Shown piece after piece: positions 26,154 to 44,908 of a stretch of 64,000 nucleotides of DNA; position 1 is the first letter of the stretch; the number at the start of each line of letters is the position of its first letter. The position numbers and the translations under genes are program-made. Source of the stretch: Euglena gracilis (taxonomy: Eukaryota; Euglenida; Euglenophyceae; Euglenales); contig CP154955.1 in NCBI GenBank assembly GCA_039621445.1, positions 18,766,691-18,830,690 of the forward strand, read 5' to 3'. The notes under the pieces are model-generated. The model saw only the letters and a list, made by a program, of their open reading frames with translations, did no database searches and was not told the origin of the DNA.

Positions 26154-27032
26154 TTTTGGACCAATTTGTCTCGTTTCTGGCCTATTTGGATAAATTTGGG
26201 CCATTGTGAGCAAGATACGGTATTTTGGGGCCATTTTTTAGGTCCTTTTGCTCATTTTTTTGCCACGTTTTGTTGGTCATTTGGGTCATTTTGGGCCATT
26301 TTGGGGGATTATTTCCCTAACAATTATTTTGGGTCATTTGGGGACTTCTTGGGTCATTTTGGCCTGTTTTTACCATTTCGGTCATTTTGGCCTGCGTTGA
26401 CCATTTCGGTCATTTTGGCCTGCGTTGACCATTTCCACCCCTCTGGCAGCGACCCCCCTTTGATCACAACCCCCAATTTATAACGCCCCTCAGGATTTTC
26501 CACTAACTCAAAAGTTGGACAACGACCCATCGTAATAAATGGGGGGCTCACACATTCTCTGTTTTGGCATTTGTCTGAACCTGACCAGCCAACCGGCTGT
26601 GCTCGTATATAAACCCCCCCCCAAATAGTATTGCACCCGCAGCTCCGGCGGCGGTGGCGGCGGCATCCGGCGGCGGGGGGTGCAGCACTATTTGGACCTG
26701 CAGAACTATTGGACTGAGTGCCTCTTAGTCCCAGCCTATCACCACAGGCACCCTGTTTGCCTGCTCAATATCCTACTCTGAGGCTAACGAGGTCGTGTGG
26801 TTCATCTTCAGACGACTTCTGTGAGTTGTTCGGGTGGGAATTTGCCCCCTTTCCCCTCTCTGCGGATTACAAAAGGCGCCTGCAATAGCTGCACCAGCTT
26901 CTACGCATTTCATATTGCCATGTTTTTGGGGGGTGCAGCACTATTGGACGCTCGCTTCATCCGACCGGGGTGCAGCACTATTTGGACCCGCAGGTCTATT
27001 GGCCCCACAGCACTATTAGGGGGGGGGGGTTA
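26154..27032. repeat. GGTCATTTTGG repeats and a diverged C-type TIR element
   Basis: 26,260-26,440 is a degenerate tandem including two copies of a 29-bp unit with GGTCATTTTGGCCTGCGTTG. 26,610-27,032 shows GTGCAGCACTATTTGGACC phrases and a C-run/G-run pair of ends, a distant relative of the elements at 4.55 and 14.4 kb. No gene is seen. Confidence 0.5.
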
Positions 27033-28990
27033 TGAGGTAAGGGTTTTAAGGTTGGACCCGGGGGGGGGGGGTCGGGGTCATCTGGCTATCAATGTTTCAA
27101 AATAGACTTTTTCACCAAAAAAACGAACACTTTTCATAGCACCTGTACACAATGACTCCGTTTAAAGCAAAACAAAAAAAGATTTGGTGTTTAATCAGCA
27201 TTTCCTTGCATCATGCTCATTAGAGCAGAAAAAAGTGTGCCTCAAAGGTGCACACTTGGCAATTATCATAAAGGGATTCAGCTTAAAATTTTCCCCTGAA
27301 AAGTCACGTGTACACGCCGCCGGGGGGGCACGGGTGCGATCCTGGGATGAAGCGGGGCAGTGCTTCAGGTTCCCACTGCATAGCACACCCCACTGCGGCG
27401 CAGGGAGGCGATGGTCACCGTGACGATGTCGTGGTCATCACTGCTGGCCCAGGGGTCCTCCAACGAGAGGGCACGCCGGACCTCCACCATCCACTGGGGA
27501 CACGGGGATAGACGTGTCCGGGGTGGAGAGGTTCTCCCTTGGAGGCGGGGGGGGGGGCTTTTTTTGCAGCCACTTTAGGAGGGCCATCCTGGGTCCCCAA
27601 AAAGTCGAAGAAGAGGGGTGCAAAACCTCCTTCAGGGAAATGCAACAATAAATAATATATGATATATAATATATAATATAATATAATATATAATATAATA
27701 TATAATAAATAATATATGAAATAAAAACTTGTGCATAGGGGACCACGGGTTTTCTTAAGGCAGAGGGGAACCTACCCCCCCCCGGGGGGGTCCAGCCAGC
27801 CAGCACCTTTTTTCCAGCCAGCACCTCCCAGGACACCTCCCCCCGGGGGTCTGCTGAAACAAAGTTCGGGACAGCCCGGCAAAGCCAGGCTGGACCGAAA
27901 AAACTTTTGCCACAAAGCGCCGAAATTTTTTTGAAAAAGAGGTCAAAAATGGCCAAAAATGGCATCATTTTTGTGTGGCTTTCGGTCTTAACCTCCAGAT
28001 TTTGAAAAATGCCAACCCAGCTGGATTTGGGATTTTGGGGCATTTTTGGGTACCCACCGGGTCCAGCTCCCAGCCAGCCGTGGACCCCCACCCCCTGGGG
28101 AGGGGGGGTCCAGCCAGCACCTTTTTTCGGTCAGCATTTTTTTCCCAGCCAACCCGCGGGACCCCCCCTGGAGGTCCTGAAGAAATCCCCTGCAGGGGAC
28201 AGCTGGTTCATTATTCGGCACGGTGCAAATTGATACTCCTGAAATCGAACTCCAAATGCAAATTTGGTGCCCCTCTGTGGTGATGTTTTTAGACAGAAAT
28301 CAACCTCACGGCACGTTGCTTCATGGGGCGGATGCCAAAATTACCAAAAAAAAATTGAAATTTTGATCGAAGTGATACCAGGTGTGAAGGAGGTGAACGC
28401 ACTCATTGAAAGGCGTCTCGAGGGTGCTGCACCTGCGGAGTCTCCAGCAATTCTGGGATTATGCCATTTACGCCCATCGTTGCACGTGCAGGAGACAGGG
28501 CACCATGGGAAAGGGGGCAGGGTCCGGTGCTTAGAAGCACCAGCGGGCCCCTCCAGCCTTCGACTGGATGGTGCAACATGGAGACCCGGAGAGGGGAAAG
28601 GGCGGCTTGTGGGGTGGGGGGGAGTGCTATTTAGAACGAGGAGGGGGAGGGCCATAATATTGACAGAGAGACGGAGGGAGAGAGCTGCGCAGGGGGGGGG
28701 CAAGAGGATGGGGTTGATGCAAAAGGGGGAGGGCAAGGGAAGGAACAGACGGCGGGGGGGCAGGGCAGGGACAGGCGGGAAGCCCTTCGGTTTTGAGGTG
28801 GGTGATAGGGTGGGTCCAGAGCACCCCGCCCCCTACATGTTGGGGGATCCGGACCATACCATCGCGTGCCGACCCCCGGGGGCGGGGGAGGGGGGTCACT
28901 TTCCCTTCAAAACTTTCCACTCCATGGACCCCCCCGGGGGGGCGTGTCATTTGGCCAAGGCAATGGGGGTGGTTCATTTTTTCCTCTCAC
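27033..28990. other. Non-coding stretch: AT microsatellite and C/G-run repeats
   Basis: 27,650-27,725 is a TATAATA microsatellite. 27,770-28,210 contains CCAGCCAGCACC phrases with C/G runs, a probable further TIR family. 28,400-28,830 is purine-rich on the plus strand, without a recognisable gene. Confidence 0.4.
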
Positions 28991-29448
28991 AAAAAACAGA
29001 AAGGGGGGGCATCCACAAAAAATCCGAAAAAAAAAACAAAAGCAAAAAAATCAAAAATAAATAAAAACATCAATAAAAAACGAACAAGGAAATGTACACT
29101 AAAAAAAAAATGCACTAAAAGATAAAAACAAAAATCTAAAACAAAAACAACACACCACAAAACACTTCAAAAATGTCACTGCTGACAATACAGGTCAAAA
29201 AATAAAACAACAAAAAAAAAAGCAATCAATAAAAAATAAAAAAAAAAAAAAATAAAAAAATATCAAAAAACCACAAAAAAAAAACAAAAAAAAAAAAAAA
29301 AAAAAAATCTCCCAACATCAAAAAAACAACAAATAAAAAAACTAAAAAACAACAAAACAATAAAAAAAAAAAACAAAAACAAAAAATAATAAAAAAAAAA
29401 ATAAACAAAAAACAAAAAAACAAATCAAACACAAAAAAAAATAAAAAA

Positions 29449-29489
<41 letters not shown>

Positions 29490-29895
29490 AATACCCACAT
29501 AAGAAAAAAAAATCCCAAATAAAAAACACCACATTTAAAAAAATCAAAAATCACGAATAAAAAACAAAACCAGAAATTTGGAATAAATACAGAAACAAAA
29601 AATTGGACATCCACCTACAAACGACTCAGTCATGAACAACAAAGAAAACAAAAAAAACAAAAAATCAACCCCACTTGCCTATCCAAAAAAAACAAAAAAA
29701 AAAAAAAAAAAAACACACAAACGAAAAAAGAAAAAAAAAGAAAAAAAAAGAAAAAAAAAAAGCGGGAAAGAGGGAAAGAAAACTATGAAAAAAAAAAATA
29801 GATAAAAAAGGAATAAAAAAAAAAATATTACCAAAAAAAAAAAAAAAGATCAAAAAAAAAAAAAAAAAAAAACCAAAAATCAAAAAAAAAAAAAA
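28990..29895. repeat. About 900 bp A-rich, strand-asymmetric low-complexity block
   Basis: The plus strand is almost only A with interspersed C and T; G is nearly absent. Units such as AAAAAC and AAAAAT dominate without a fixed period. Frames on the minus strand give Phe runs only. Confidence 0.9.
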
Positions 29896-29908
29896 ATGGC
29901 CAATCCTG

Positions 29909-30104
29909 GCCAACCCCACCCCGGGGGGGTTTCAACCCCACCCCGGGGGGGTTTCAACCCCACCCCGGGGGGTTTCAACCCCACCCCGGGGGGGTTTCAA
30001 CCCCCCCCTCTGTGTTGGGAGGGGGAGTCCGGACCCCGTTTGGGAAGCCTTGGGAAGCCAGGGATTTCGACCCTGTTTGGGAAGCCTTGAAGGCTTCCCA
30101 AACA
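29909..30104. repeat. Four 21-22 bp tandem repeats, then a perfect hairpin
   Basis: The unit CAACCCCACCCCGGGGGGGT plus TT repeats four times at about 29,909-30,004. At 30,074-30,104 a perfect 14-bp stem (TGTTTGGGAAGCCT) with a 3-nt loop follows. Function is unknown; 30,105-30,420 shows no gene. Confidence 0.7.
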
Positions 30105-32100
30105 TCCCTGGGGCAGGGGGGAGGCGGCTCGGAGTCGGCGGCCCAACACATGGGGACACTGCGGGGCGAGACGCGACACGGTCAGTGCGGAGGGGTAGCC
30201 CCAGGGGGTTGCTGCCTTGCATGGAACAGGCGGGGACAGAGCGAACTAAGCGCCCCGATTTTTTCGCATTTGCTTCTTTGCAGCATCATGAGGAAAATTT
30301 TCCTGAAAAGGGGAGGTGCCCAGTTACTGGATTTTTTTGTCCCCCCCCGCCAAGTTATTTGGCCACTGCCAGGAGCAAGGGCCCTGCCAGGTTATTGGGG
30401 GGGGGGGGTTAGGCAACACTTGCGGTGTTGTTTTTGATTCTTCTCAAGAGACCTCTCGAAGGATCGAGGCATCGGGCTCGAGGCATCTCGAATAAAAGTG
30501 ATTATGATTGTGATTGTGTGCTTTCACTTTGGACACAACACTTGCGAGAGGGGTGCTTGGTGAGGGAAACTTTGCAGCCGTCAAACCAACAACCAAGCGG
30601 GGGTGGATGGGATGGAGGATGGCAGGGGGGATAGACACTGCAAGAATCGAGGGGAGGGGTTGAGAGCCAAGGGTCAGGTGACATTCTCCTCCAGGGTGAC
30701 ATGGGGGAGGAACCAGGCGGCCTACCGCCGGGAGTTAAACCGCCAAATAAAACTCCACTTCAAAAAGAAAACTTCAAATTCAGAAAAAAATCATGAATAA
30801 AAGCCCAATTTTGACCAACCAAGATGATAAACCGCCCGAATAACCTATGCCCCCCAGGTTGGGCGTCTTAATACACGTGTTAACTTTTCCGGATTTTCCT
30901 TGTGGAAGGCCAGATGCAAGGGGGGAATTATGCAGCCAAGCGGCAATTATGCGCGGTTATGCAGGATTATGCGAAAACAATGCGGAGCAAAGTGAACGAA
31001 AAGTAAAGTCAAGTAAAAAAGGAAAGTAGTGAAAAGTAAATATAAAAAAAACGGGTCCCCCCACCAGGCCTCCTTGCACAGCCCTGCCCAGGCGCCCCCC
31101 CCCCCAAGGGGGTATCGAAAAAAATTGTATTTCTCAGGGGTTCTTGTTGCTTCTTTCCATAGTTCGCCTAAAAAATTCCAACCCAGCTGAATTTTTGGTG
31201 TTTTTGCCTTTTCAGTTGCCAGCTTCTTATAGGTGGGTGTCGGTCCGAAAAATCCCTTAAGGGTTTCTTATAGGTGGAGGTTTCTGAAAGAGGAGGGTTT
31301 CTTCTTTCTGAAAGAGGAGGTGGGGGGGTTCTGCGGTCCGTGGGATTGCCCCCCCCCCTGGTAGACACAACGAATGAAAAGGGGGAATCTCTAAATGGTA
31401 AAAAAAAAAAGGAAATGCAATTCGTTTTATAAATTTTGCAGGGTGCTGTTTTTGGGGCCGGGTGGTGAAAATTCAAAGGGAGGTGCCTGTATTTGGGTGG
31501 AGGGATCTTATGAGGAGGAAGCTTATTTGAAGGTACGTTGGGGGATAAATAAAAAAGGGTTTTGGTTTGAATGTCCATGCTCCCCCCGCCCCCAATGAGA
31601 TGGGTCACTCGGAAAGGTGGCAGTGGCAAGTCACAATGCAGACAAATGGAAGAAAGAAAATTAGAAACGTTGGGGTCAAATGTGAGTTTCCCACGTAGCC
31701 ATCCATTACTAGAAATGCTGTGAGAAATCATAATCTAGTGATTTGGTGATCACTCTTTCCAAGTTTGACCGACCTTGCCAGCCAGAAGTGTTGTCCTATA
31801 TTTTTTCATAACTCAAAGAGGAATCCATGCAATCGTTTACAGAATGTTGAATGGTTGGCACTGAACTGATACCACATTCGCGGCGTGTGGTGGGGGGCAG
31901 GTGGGTGGGTGGGAAGCACATTGGAAAAAATACAAAAGAGCGCAGGTCATAAAGATCAGCAAACCACAAATTGCAGGGTAGCAATGAGAATACTGTCGGA
32001 TGCCAAGGATAAAGACCTTTCTCCGGGGTTCTTGAAATTTTTGACAGCGGCGGGGGTGGCCATTCCTGCTGACATCCGCGAGGTAGGCAGGAAGGCGGCC
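30105..32100. other. No gene recognised
   Basis: AT-rich to mixed DNA with short open frames. 30,310-30,415 carries C/G runs with AAGTTATTTGGCCACTGCC phrases also found near 35,740-35,790, hence a dispersed repeat. 31,200-31,330 has a TTCTTATAGGTGG repeat. A downstream exon of the beta-helix gene could lie here but is not visible. Confidence 0.35.
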
Positions 32101-32114
32101 TGGCCGACACTCAG

Positions 32115-39232
<7,118 letters not shown>

Positions 39233-39563
39233 CGGATATCAAAGCCTTCCGGAAAATTGCCGGTATTTGGGTGTCGGGGTATTGGTATCGGGAGTGTACA
39301 CATTTCTGCTCGAGGGCACTCAGAAAAAACGCACCATCTCCGGGACCATTTTTCATTTGCGGTATTGGTGTATGTTTTGAGCTTTCATTCATATCATTTT
39401 AACCTAAAACGTAAAAAAAAACTGAATTTTTGCAATTTTGGCAACACATGCTGCCTCTGGGGAGGACAGGGTTTGCAGTAGGGGGCAGTTGGCTGCAATG
39501 AAGCGCGACCTCTGGCCAAGCCCCGTGGAATGCCCGCTGGAACACGGGTGGATGGGGGGACGC

Positions 39564-39590
39564 TCTTAGGCGGCCGAATTCGCACTTAAG
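39564..39590. repeat. Left terminal inverted repeat of the 10.9 kb element
   Basis: 26 of 27 positions match the inverse of 50,481-50,507. The same sequence in diverged form marks both ends of the element at 23,039-26,153. Confidence 0.85.
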
Positions 39591-40768
39591 CTTTTTTCCT
39601 TTGGATTTGCGCAATTGCGCAAATGTACCATTTTTTTGTAACCCCTGGGACCCTGTACCCTGTCCGCCGAAAAAAATTTTGTGATCGCGAACGGAACTCG
39701 TTAGGGCTGGGCAATTCGAACCCCTTCGAATACAAAGTCCTAACTGGACTCCGCGACCGGACGGGTGCGTGAAATTTCGTACCTCCCCCTCTCCGCAGCT
39801 GCTTTCTTTCACGCTGCCCGCGGGGCACCCACCCACACCCACTTCTACCCCACAGCTGCCCGCGGCAAGCACCTGGCCAGATCTGGCGGCGTACGGTTTT
39901 TGAGTTTTGGACGGTCCGAATGTGACCTGTGGATATCAATGGTTTGGCTGACGATGAAACTGGACACCCTTGATGCATTTGAGAATTATCGCGAGGGTGT
40001 GTTGGGTGTCACCGATTGCGAAGTACGATGGAAGTGAGTGTGTCCGAAGAGGGGTGTGACACCGCCTGTCTTGAACAAGGGTGAAGAAACGTCCGATGAA
40101 TTGGAACCTTCTAATTGATGTCCAACAGAATTTTACTTATGGCGCATTGCACACTTGCGCAATTGCGCGCATCAAACGATTACTTCCTCAATTATGAATT
40201 GAGTTGCTGAGAGTGAGGTTGTGACGCCCCGGATTGTGTCCGTGATGAAAAGTGGTACCGTTTTACTTGCGCAATTGCGCGCACAATTTGTTACTTTTTT
40301 GTTGTGAGGCTAACCAGTGGGTGTTGTGTGACCAATGAAACACTTTGGACGTTATCGGTTACTTAGCGGAGCGAAAGGGGGTCTGATTTGTGTGACTGCT
40401 GGAGATGTTGTGACTCCTGAGATGCCATGCTGGCAACCATTTGCGAGTGTGTGCGTGAAGTGCGAGGTGGTTATGGCCATATGCTGATGTTTGATTGCTG
40501 TTCCCTTGCCTGGAGTTAACCTACATGGCGGATGACCAGGCAGGGTACGGCTATGGATTTTTGTGATCCTGTTTCCTTGTTGACTTGCGCAATTGCGCGC
40601 ACAAAACGTCTCCAAAGAAAGAAAATAAATGACTTACAGAGGTGTGAATGTGTAGTGTGTGAATGTTGTGTGTGTGATGCATTCTGAATGGTGGGAGTGG
40701 CCGGTGTTATGTTGACAGAATAGTGGGTTGGTGAAAGGTGGTGGGCCGCCGGATCTGGGGTGGACTGA

Positions 40769-43589
40769 ATGGAGTCCTCCCAGGCCAGCAGCACCCACTC
40801 CCGCCGCCGTGGCTACGAGGGCTACAGCGAGGAGGTCGCCCTGGCCGCGGAGTCGGGAAAGCTGCTGGGCCAGCTGGTGAAGGCCCACTTCGCCGCCAGC
40901 TACGAGGAGTTCGTGGCGGCGGTGGTGCAGCGCGGCCACCCGCTGCAGACCCTCGTCGTACAGGTGGCCCACACCCGGGTGCCGCTGCGGACGGAGGGCG
41001 GCGCGGCGCTGCTGGAGGAGCTGGCCCGGGAGCCGCGGCGGCCGCGGATCGAGCTGCTGCTCAAGGACGCCTGGGCGGTGTACCGGGCGCTCCGACAGCA
41101 CGCCTGCCCGCGAGCGGCGCAGCGGGTGGTGGCGGAGGAGCACGAGGCGCCGCTGGCGAGGCACCGGGCGGCCAGCCGGCTGCTGCGGCCCAGCGGCATC
41201 CTGCCGGAGGAGCCCATGTGGAACTGGCAGTGGCGGCGGCAGCGGGCCTGCGAGCGGCTGGAGGACCTGTGGCAGCAGTCGGAGGGGCGGAGCTGCGTCC
41301 TGTGGTTCGACAACTTCTGGAAGCGGGCGATGACGTCGAACCCGAGGATGGTGATCCGCACCCACGACTGCTGCGTCATGGCGATGATGCGGACGGCGGT
41401 GGGCGCCATCCCGGAGTACCCGGGGTACCCGTCGCTGGAGCAGCTGCTGGGCCGCGTCCACCGGGTGTCCGCGCGGCTGGTGCGGAGCGACCTGCCGGCG
41501 TTCCTGCAGCTGGTCGCCGACATCGGCGCACGCCCGCTGGAGGCGCACGAGCTGCGCGTGCCGCTGGACGTGCCCCGAACATCAGAGGGACTGAGTGTGT
41601 TTTAGTTTTTGGAATAGCCTGTGTGGGTTGATGGGCTGAGGGGTCTGGACAACGTGTGCATGTTGGTGTTGATGTGTTTGGGGCTAGGGTTGTGGCTGGG
41701 TCTCAGTTGAACAGACTTTAATTGCACCGTAATGTGCGCGCAATTGCGCGCACATTACGGTTTATGAATTTTTCGATTCCTCTGTGGAAGCGGTGATGTA
41801 CACAGATTTCTCTTTTGTTCCGCCACTTCCGTTTTGATTTGCGCATTTGCGCGCAGATGTGAATTTGGATGATTTCCGGTCCTGGGCCACTCTCTGCATC
41901 TGCTGAACGTTTGTAGAATGTTTTGATGCGCGCATTTGCGCAAATGCGCGCATCAAATCAATTTACAGTCTGTTTTGTATCAGAGGTGTGACTGTACAGA
42001 CGGTGTCATACAGAAAGTGGTGACTCTGATGCGACTGAGAGAACGCCCGCGTCCCGGTGTGGCGCCCCTTCATGCTGACGGACGACCGGATCTCCTCGCA
42101 GGTGGGGATGCTGAAGGTCCTCCGGTTCCTGAAGGGCGACGTCCTGGGCCGCGTGAAGGCGCCGCTGCCGCTGCTGGTGGACATCAACCTCTGGTACCGC
42201 CAGCTGAAGGTGGTGTACGGGCGGGAGTGCCAGCGGTGGGACGCGGGCGAGGCGCTGCGGCTGCTGCCCCCGCTGTACGGCGTGTGGCACGCGTACAAGC
42301 AGGTGCTGTACGTGCTGTACCGCCGCCTGCTGCCGCTGTTCCTGTTCCTGCAGCGGGGCACCATGGCGCCGGGCGAGCAGTGGTCCACCAAGCCGAAGGT
42401 GCGGGCGCTGGAGATGTGGGTCGGCGCCATGCTGATGGTGCCGGCGGACCGCCGCGCCCACCTGCGACGGCTCATCCGGCCCCTGCGTCGGCGCCGGGAC
42501 ACCGTGGTGCCGGAGGTGGAGCGGCGCCGCCAGCAGACGCAGCAGGCCCGGCGCAGGCAGGAGGAGGCGGAGCGGCAGACCGCCCGGCAGGTGCGGCACG
42601 CGACAGCCAGCGCCAAGATGGAGCGGGCGTGGCAGTCGGGGAGCCGGGAGATGGAGTGCATCCGGGCGCTGGAGCACTGCCGCCGGAAGGAGGCCCAGGC
42701 GGTGGAGGCCCTGGAGAACCTGGAGCGCGACCTGGCGGTGGCCCAGGCGCTGGAGGACCTGCTGGTGGTGTGGGCGCCGGCCTGCTTCGCGCTGGGGTGG
42801 CAGGTGCGGGAGTGCCACTGGGAGGAGCGGCGGCCGCAGACCGGCGGGCAGGCGCGGAAGGTGCTGTGCAACGCCCTGACGATGCTGCTGCACCTGGAGG
42901 CGCCCACACCCGGACACCGGCCGCGCGGCCACTCGGACTACGTGCGGACGCTGGCGTGCGCGCTGCTGATGTGGGACCGGTGGCACGAGCAGCTGCCCGC
43001 CTGCTGCTTCTCGGAGGAGGTGAACGAGGCCACCCTCAGCAAGCTGGGCGGGTCCATGCAGCAGCACCCGGAGGCGGTGGAGGTGGAGGACGTGATGGAC
43101 CTGTACCTCCTGGTGAGGCAGGGGCACCACGGCGCCCGGGAGCTGCGGGCGGGCGGGGTGGACCGGCGGTGGATGGCGGACTGCCTGCGCAACCTGGACG
43201 ACCTGCTGGACGGCAGTGAGCTGCGGCCGCCGCTGGACGCGGACGAGGGGGAGGAGTCCGAGGACCAGTCGGTGGTCCCGCGGTGGCCGGACGGCTGGGT
43301 CGGTCCACCGTCCCTGCTGGCGCCCGACGCGGGGCCGAAAGGCGAGACGGCCCTGAAGGACGTGCTGCAGTACGCGCTGCGGACGCTCCTGAAGGACCAG
43401 GTGCCCTCCGCCGACGCCGCGACGGAGCTGGACCAGCTGTGCTACGACGCGCAGGCTGGCAGCAGCCGGCGGTCGCAGGCGGAGTTGGACCTGTGCCAGG
43501 TCCACTGGGACAGCGTGCTGGGTCGCCGCCGTCCACGACAGCAGAGGGCTGCTGGGGAGGCAGCAGCCAGACTCGCGGTTGGTCATTGA
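40769..43589 (+). CDS. Transposase candidate of the 10.9 kb element (spliced)
   Basis: Exon 1 runs from ATG at 40,769 to 41,569, exon 2 from 42,042 to TGA at 43,589. Donor GAC|GTGCCC and acceptor GAGAG|AACGCC join VPLD to NARVPVWRPFMLT in frame, giving about 780 residues. Candidate catalytic motifs are CVLWFDNFWKR (exon 1) and PLPLLVDINLWYR (exon 2), each with an Asp in a strand-like context, as in RNase-H-like transposases; the DNF-type motif reminds me of DUF6589-like elements. A long Arg/Glu-rich coiled coil follows at roughly residues 405-510. No zinc-finger is obvious. A further 3' exon at about 44,150-44,361 (Ser/Arg-rich, ending FEGSD) is possible. The 472-bp intron carries three of the palindromes. 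Assignment rests on context; the fold is not proven. Confidence 0.6.
41726..41761. repeat. Perfect 36-bp palindrome in the transposase intron
   Basis: The left half ACCGTAATGTGCGCGCAA is followed exactly by its inverse. It could form a cruciform or bind a dimeric protein. It is one of the longest forms of the element's recurrent palindrome. Confidence 0.95.
41922..41957. repeat. Second perfect 36-bp palindrome in the transposase intron
   Basis: The left half TTTGATGCGCGCATTTGC is followed exactly by its inverse. It is two copies of the TGCGCGCATCAAA arm joined tail to tail. A third, partial site is at 41,836-41,856. Confidence 0.95.
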
Positions 43590-43672
43590 CTTTCTGGAGG
43601 CGGGGGGCTGTAATTACTGCCACCGTTGTTCCGCCGACATGCTTTCCCGAGGAATACCAAAGTGTACTGTAG

Positions 43673-44102
43673 CATTTGCGCATTTGCGCGCATCAAAAGT
43701 TAAAAAAAATGTGTACGTGAGTGGTGATGCTGTCAGTAACGATGTACCTTGTAATACTGCTTACACTTTTTGTTTGCGCAATTGCGCGCATCAAAAGTGT
43801 GAACTGTTTCATATTGGTCCTAAGTGGCAAGTGTGGTAGGCCCTGTATGTGTACTGTGTCTGACACAGAGTTCCTTCACACCCCTTTGAAAATAATGACC
43901 CATCAGTCAAGGCGTTTGCATCCCTGTACACGCTCCGTGTTTGTTTGGGTAATTCTCTGTGTTCTGAAAGCAGGGGGAAAGGTTCTGAACGTTTGTAGCT
44001 CCGTAGGTTTGAGAGTATGAACGTTTTTGAATATAGGGGTTCACACCCCCCTCCCAGAAGCCACATATTGTGTGTTATTTGCGCAATTGCGCGCATCAAA
44101 AG
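43673..44102. repeat. Three palindrome copies between the two element genes
   Basis: Sites at 43,673-43,698, 43,773-43,797 and 44,078-44,102 share TTTGCGCAATTGCGCGCATC followed by AAAAGT; the first has ATT instead of AAT in the core. The rest of the spacer to 44,908 is AT-rich, apart from the possible exon at 44,150-44,361. Confidence 0.9.
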
Positions 44103-44908
44103 TGCATTGTAAAAAATCAATGCAGTGGTGCACTGCGAGTCTGCCGTTGCCCGTGGCCGCTGACTCGTCGTCGGAGGGGTCTCTGCATGAGCGACCGACT
44201 CGAAGGTCGCGTTTTGAATCGCCAGGCCCTGACACGTCATCTCCGCGGCTGGGCGGGCGGGTACCAGTGGAGCGCGGGGCGGCCACCAGCAGTCGGGACA
44301 CTATGGAGCCGAGGGAGGCTCGCGCGTACGTCCCGGCGGACCCCTTCGAGGGGTCTGACTGAGTGGATTTTCTGATGAGGCGACGATTCAGTAACTTCTG
44401 ATACAAGTGATGCCACGCTTTAGTTTACGGATCCATCGATGCGCCGTAACCAGGTGCATGTGCGCCAAAAGAAAAAAATTGAAAACTCCCCACCGTACAC
44501 CTTCTAGATTTCCCAAAAAGCAGGCCTACGGACGTCCAACGGCAAACCGCCCGTGCGTTAACAGTTTCGCGACCTGAATGCGTGACGTGTCACCCCCGGT
44601 TTGTGTTGGGCATTTTTTGACACAGATAGACCGTGAAAGATTACAAAAACGTGGCATATCCATACCCCCCCTTGCTACGGGCCAGAATAATGCATGTTGT
44701 GCGTTCCGTTGTACTGTTTCACACTTTTCCCATTTTTTTGCCTGAAAATGCCTAAGTCGGATCAATTTTTGTCACATTTGGGGCGGGTTGCCTCCCGTAG
44801 GGTGGAAGGCGTTTAAAATGCGCCTCATTCAGCTGTTGAATGTGTAGTTCAGTCACTGGTGAGAAACCCCCCCTTTTTGAAACTGCGCCTTGCCTCAGGT
44901 CGCACACC

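Noticed and set aside
29226-29919. Phe-rich membrane protein frames on the minus strand
   Set aside because: They are translations of a poly(A)-rich block and have no other coding signal.
42006-43586. 526-residue minus-strand open frame opposite the transposase exon
   Set aside because: It is a GC-rich shadow with His/Arg/Gln-rich composition and no motif; the plus strand has consistent splice sites and protein-like composition.
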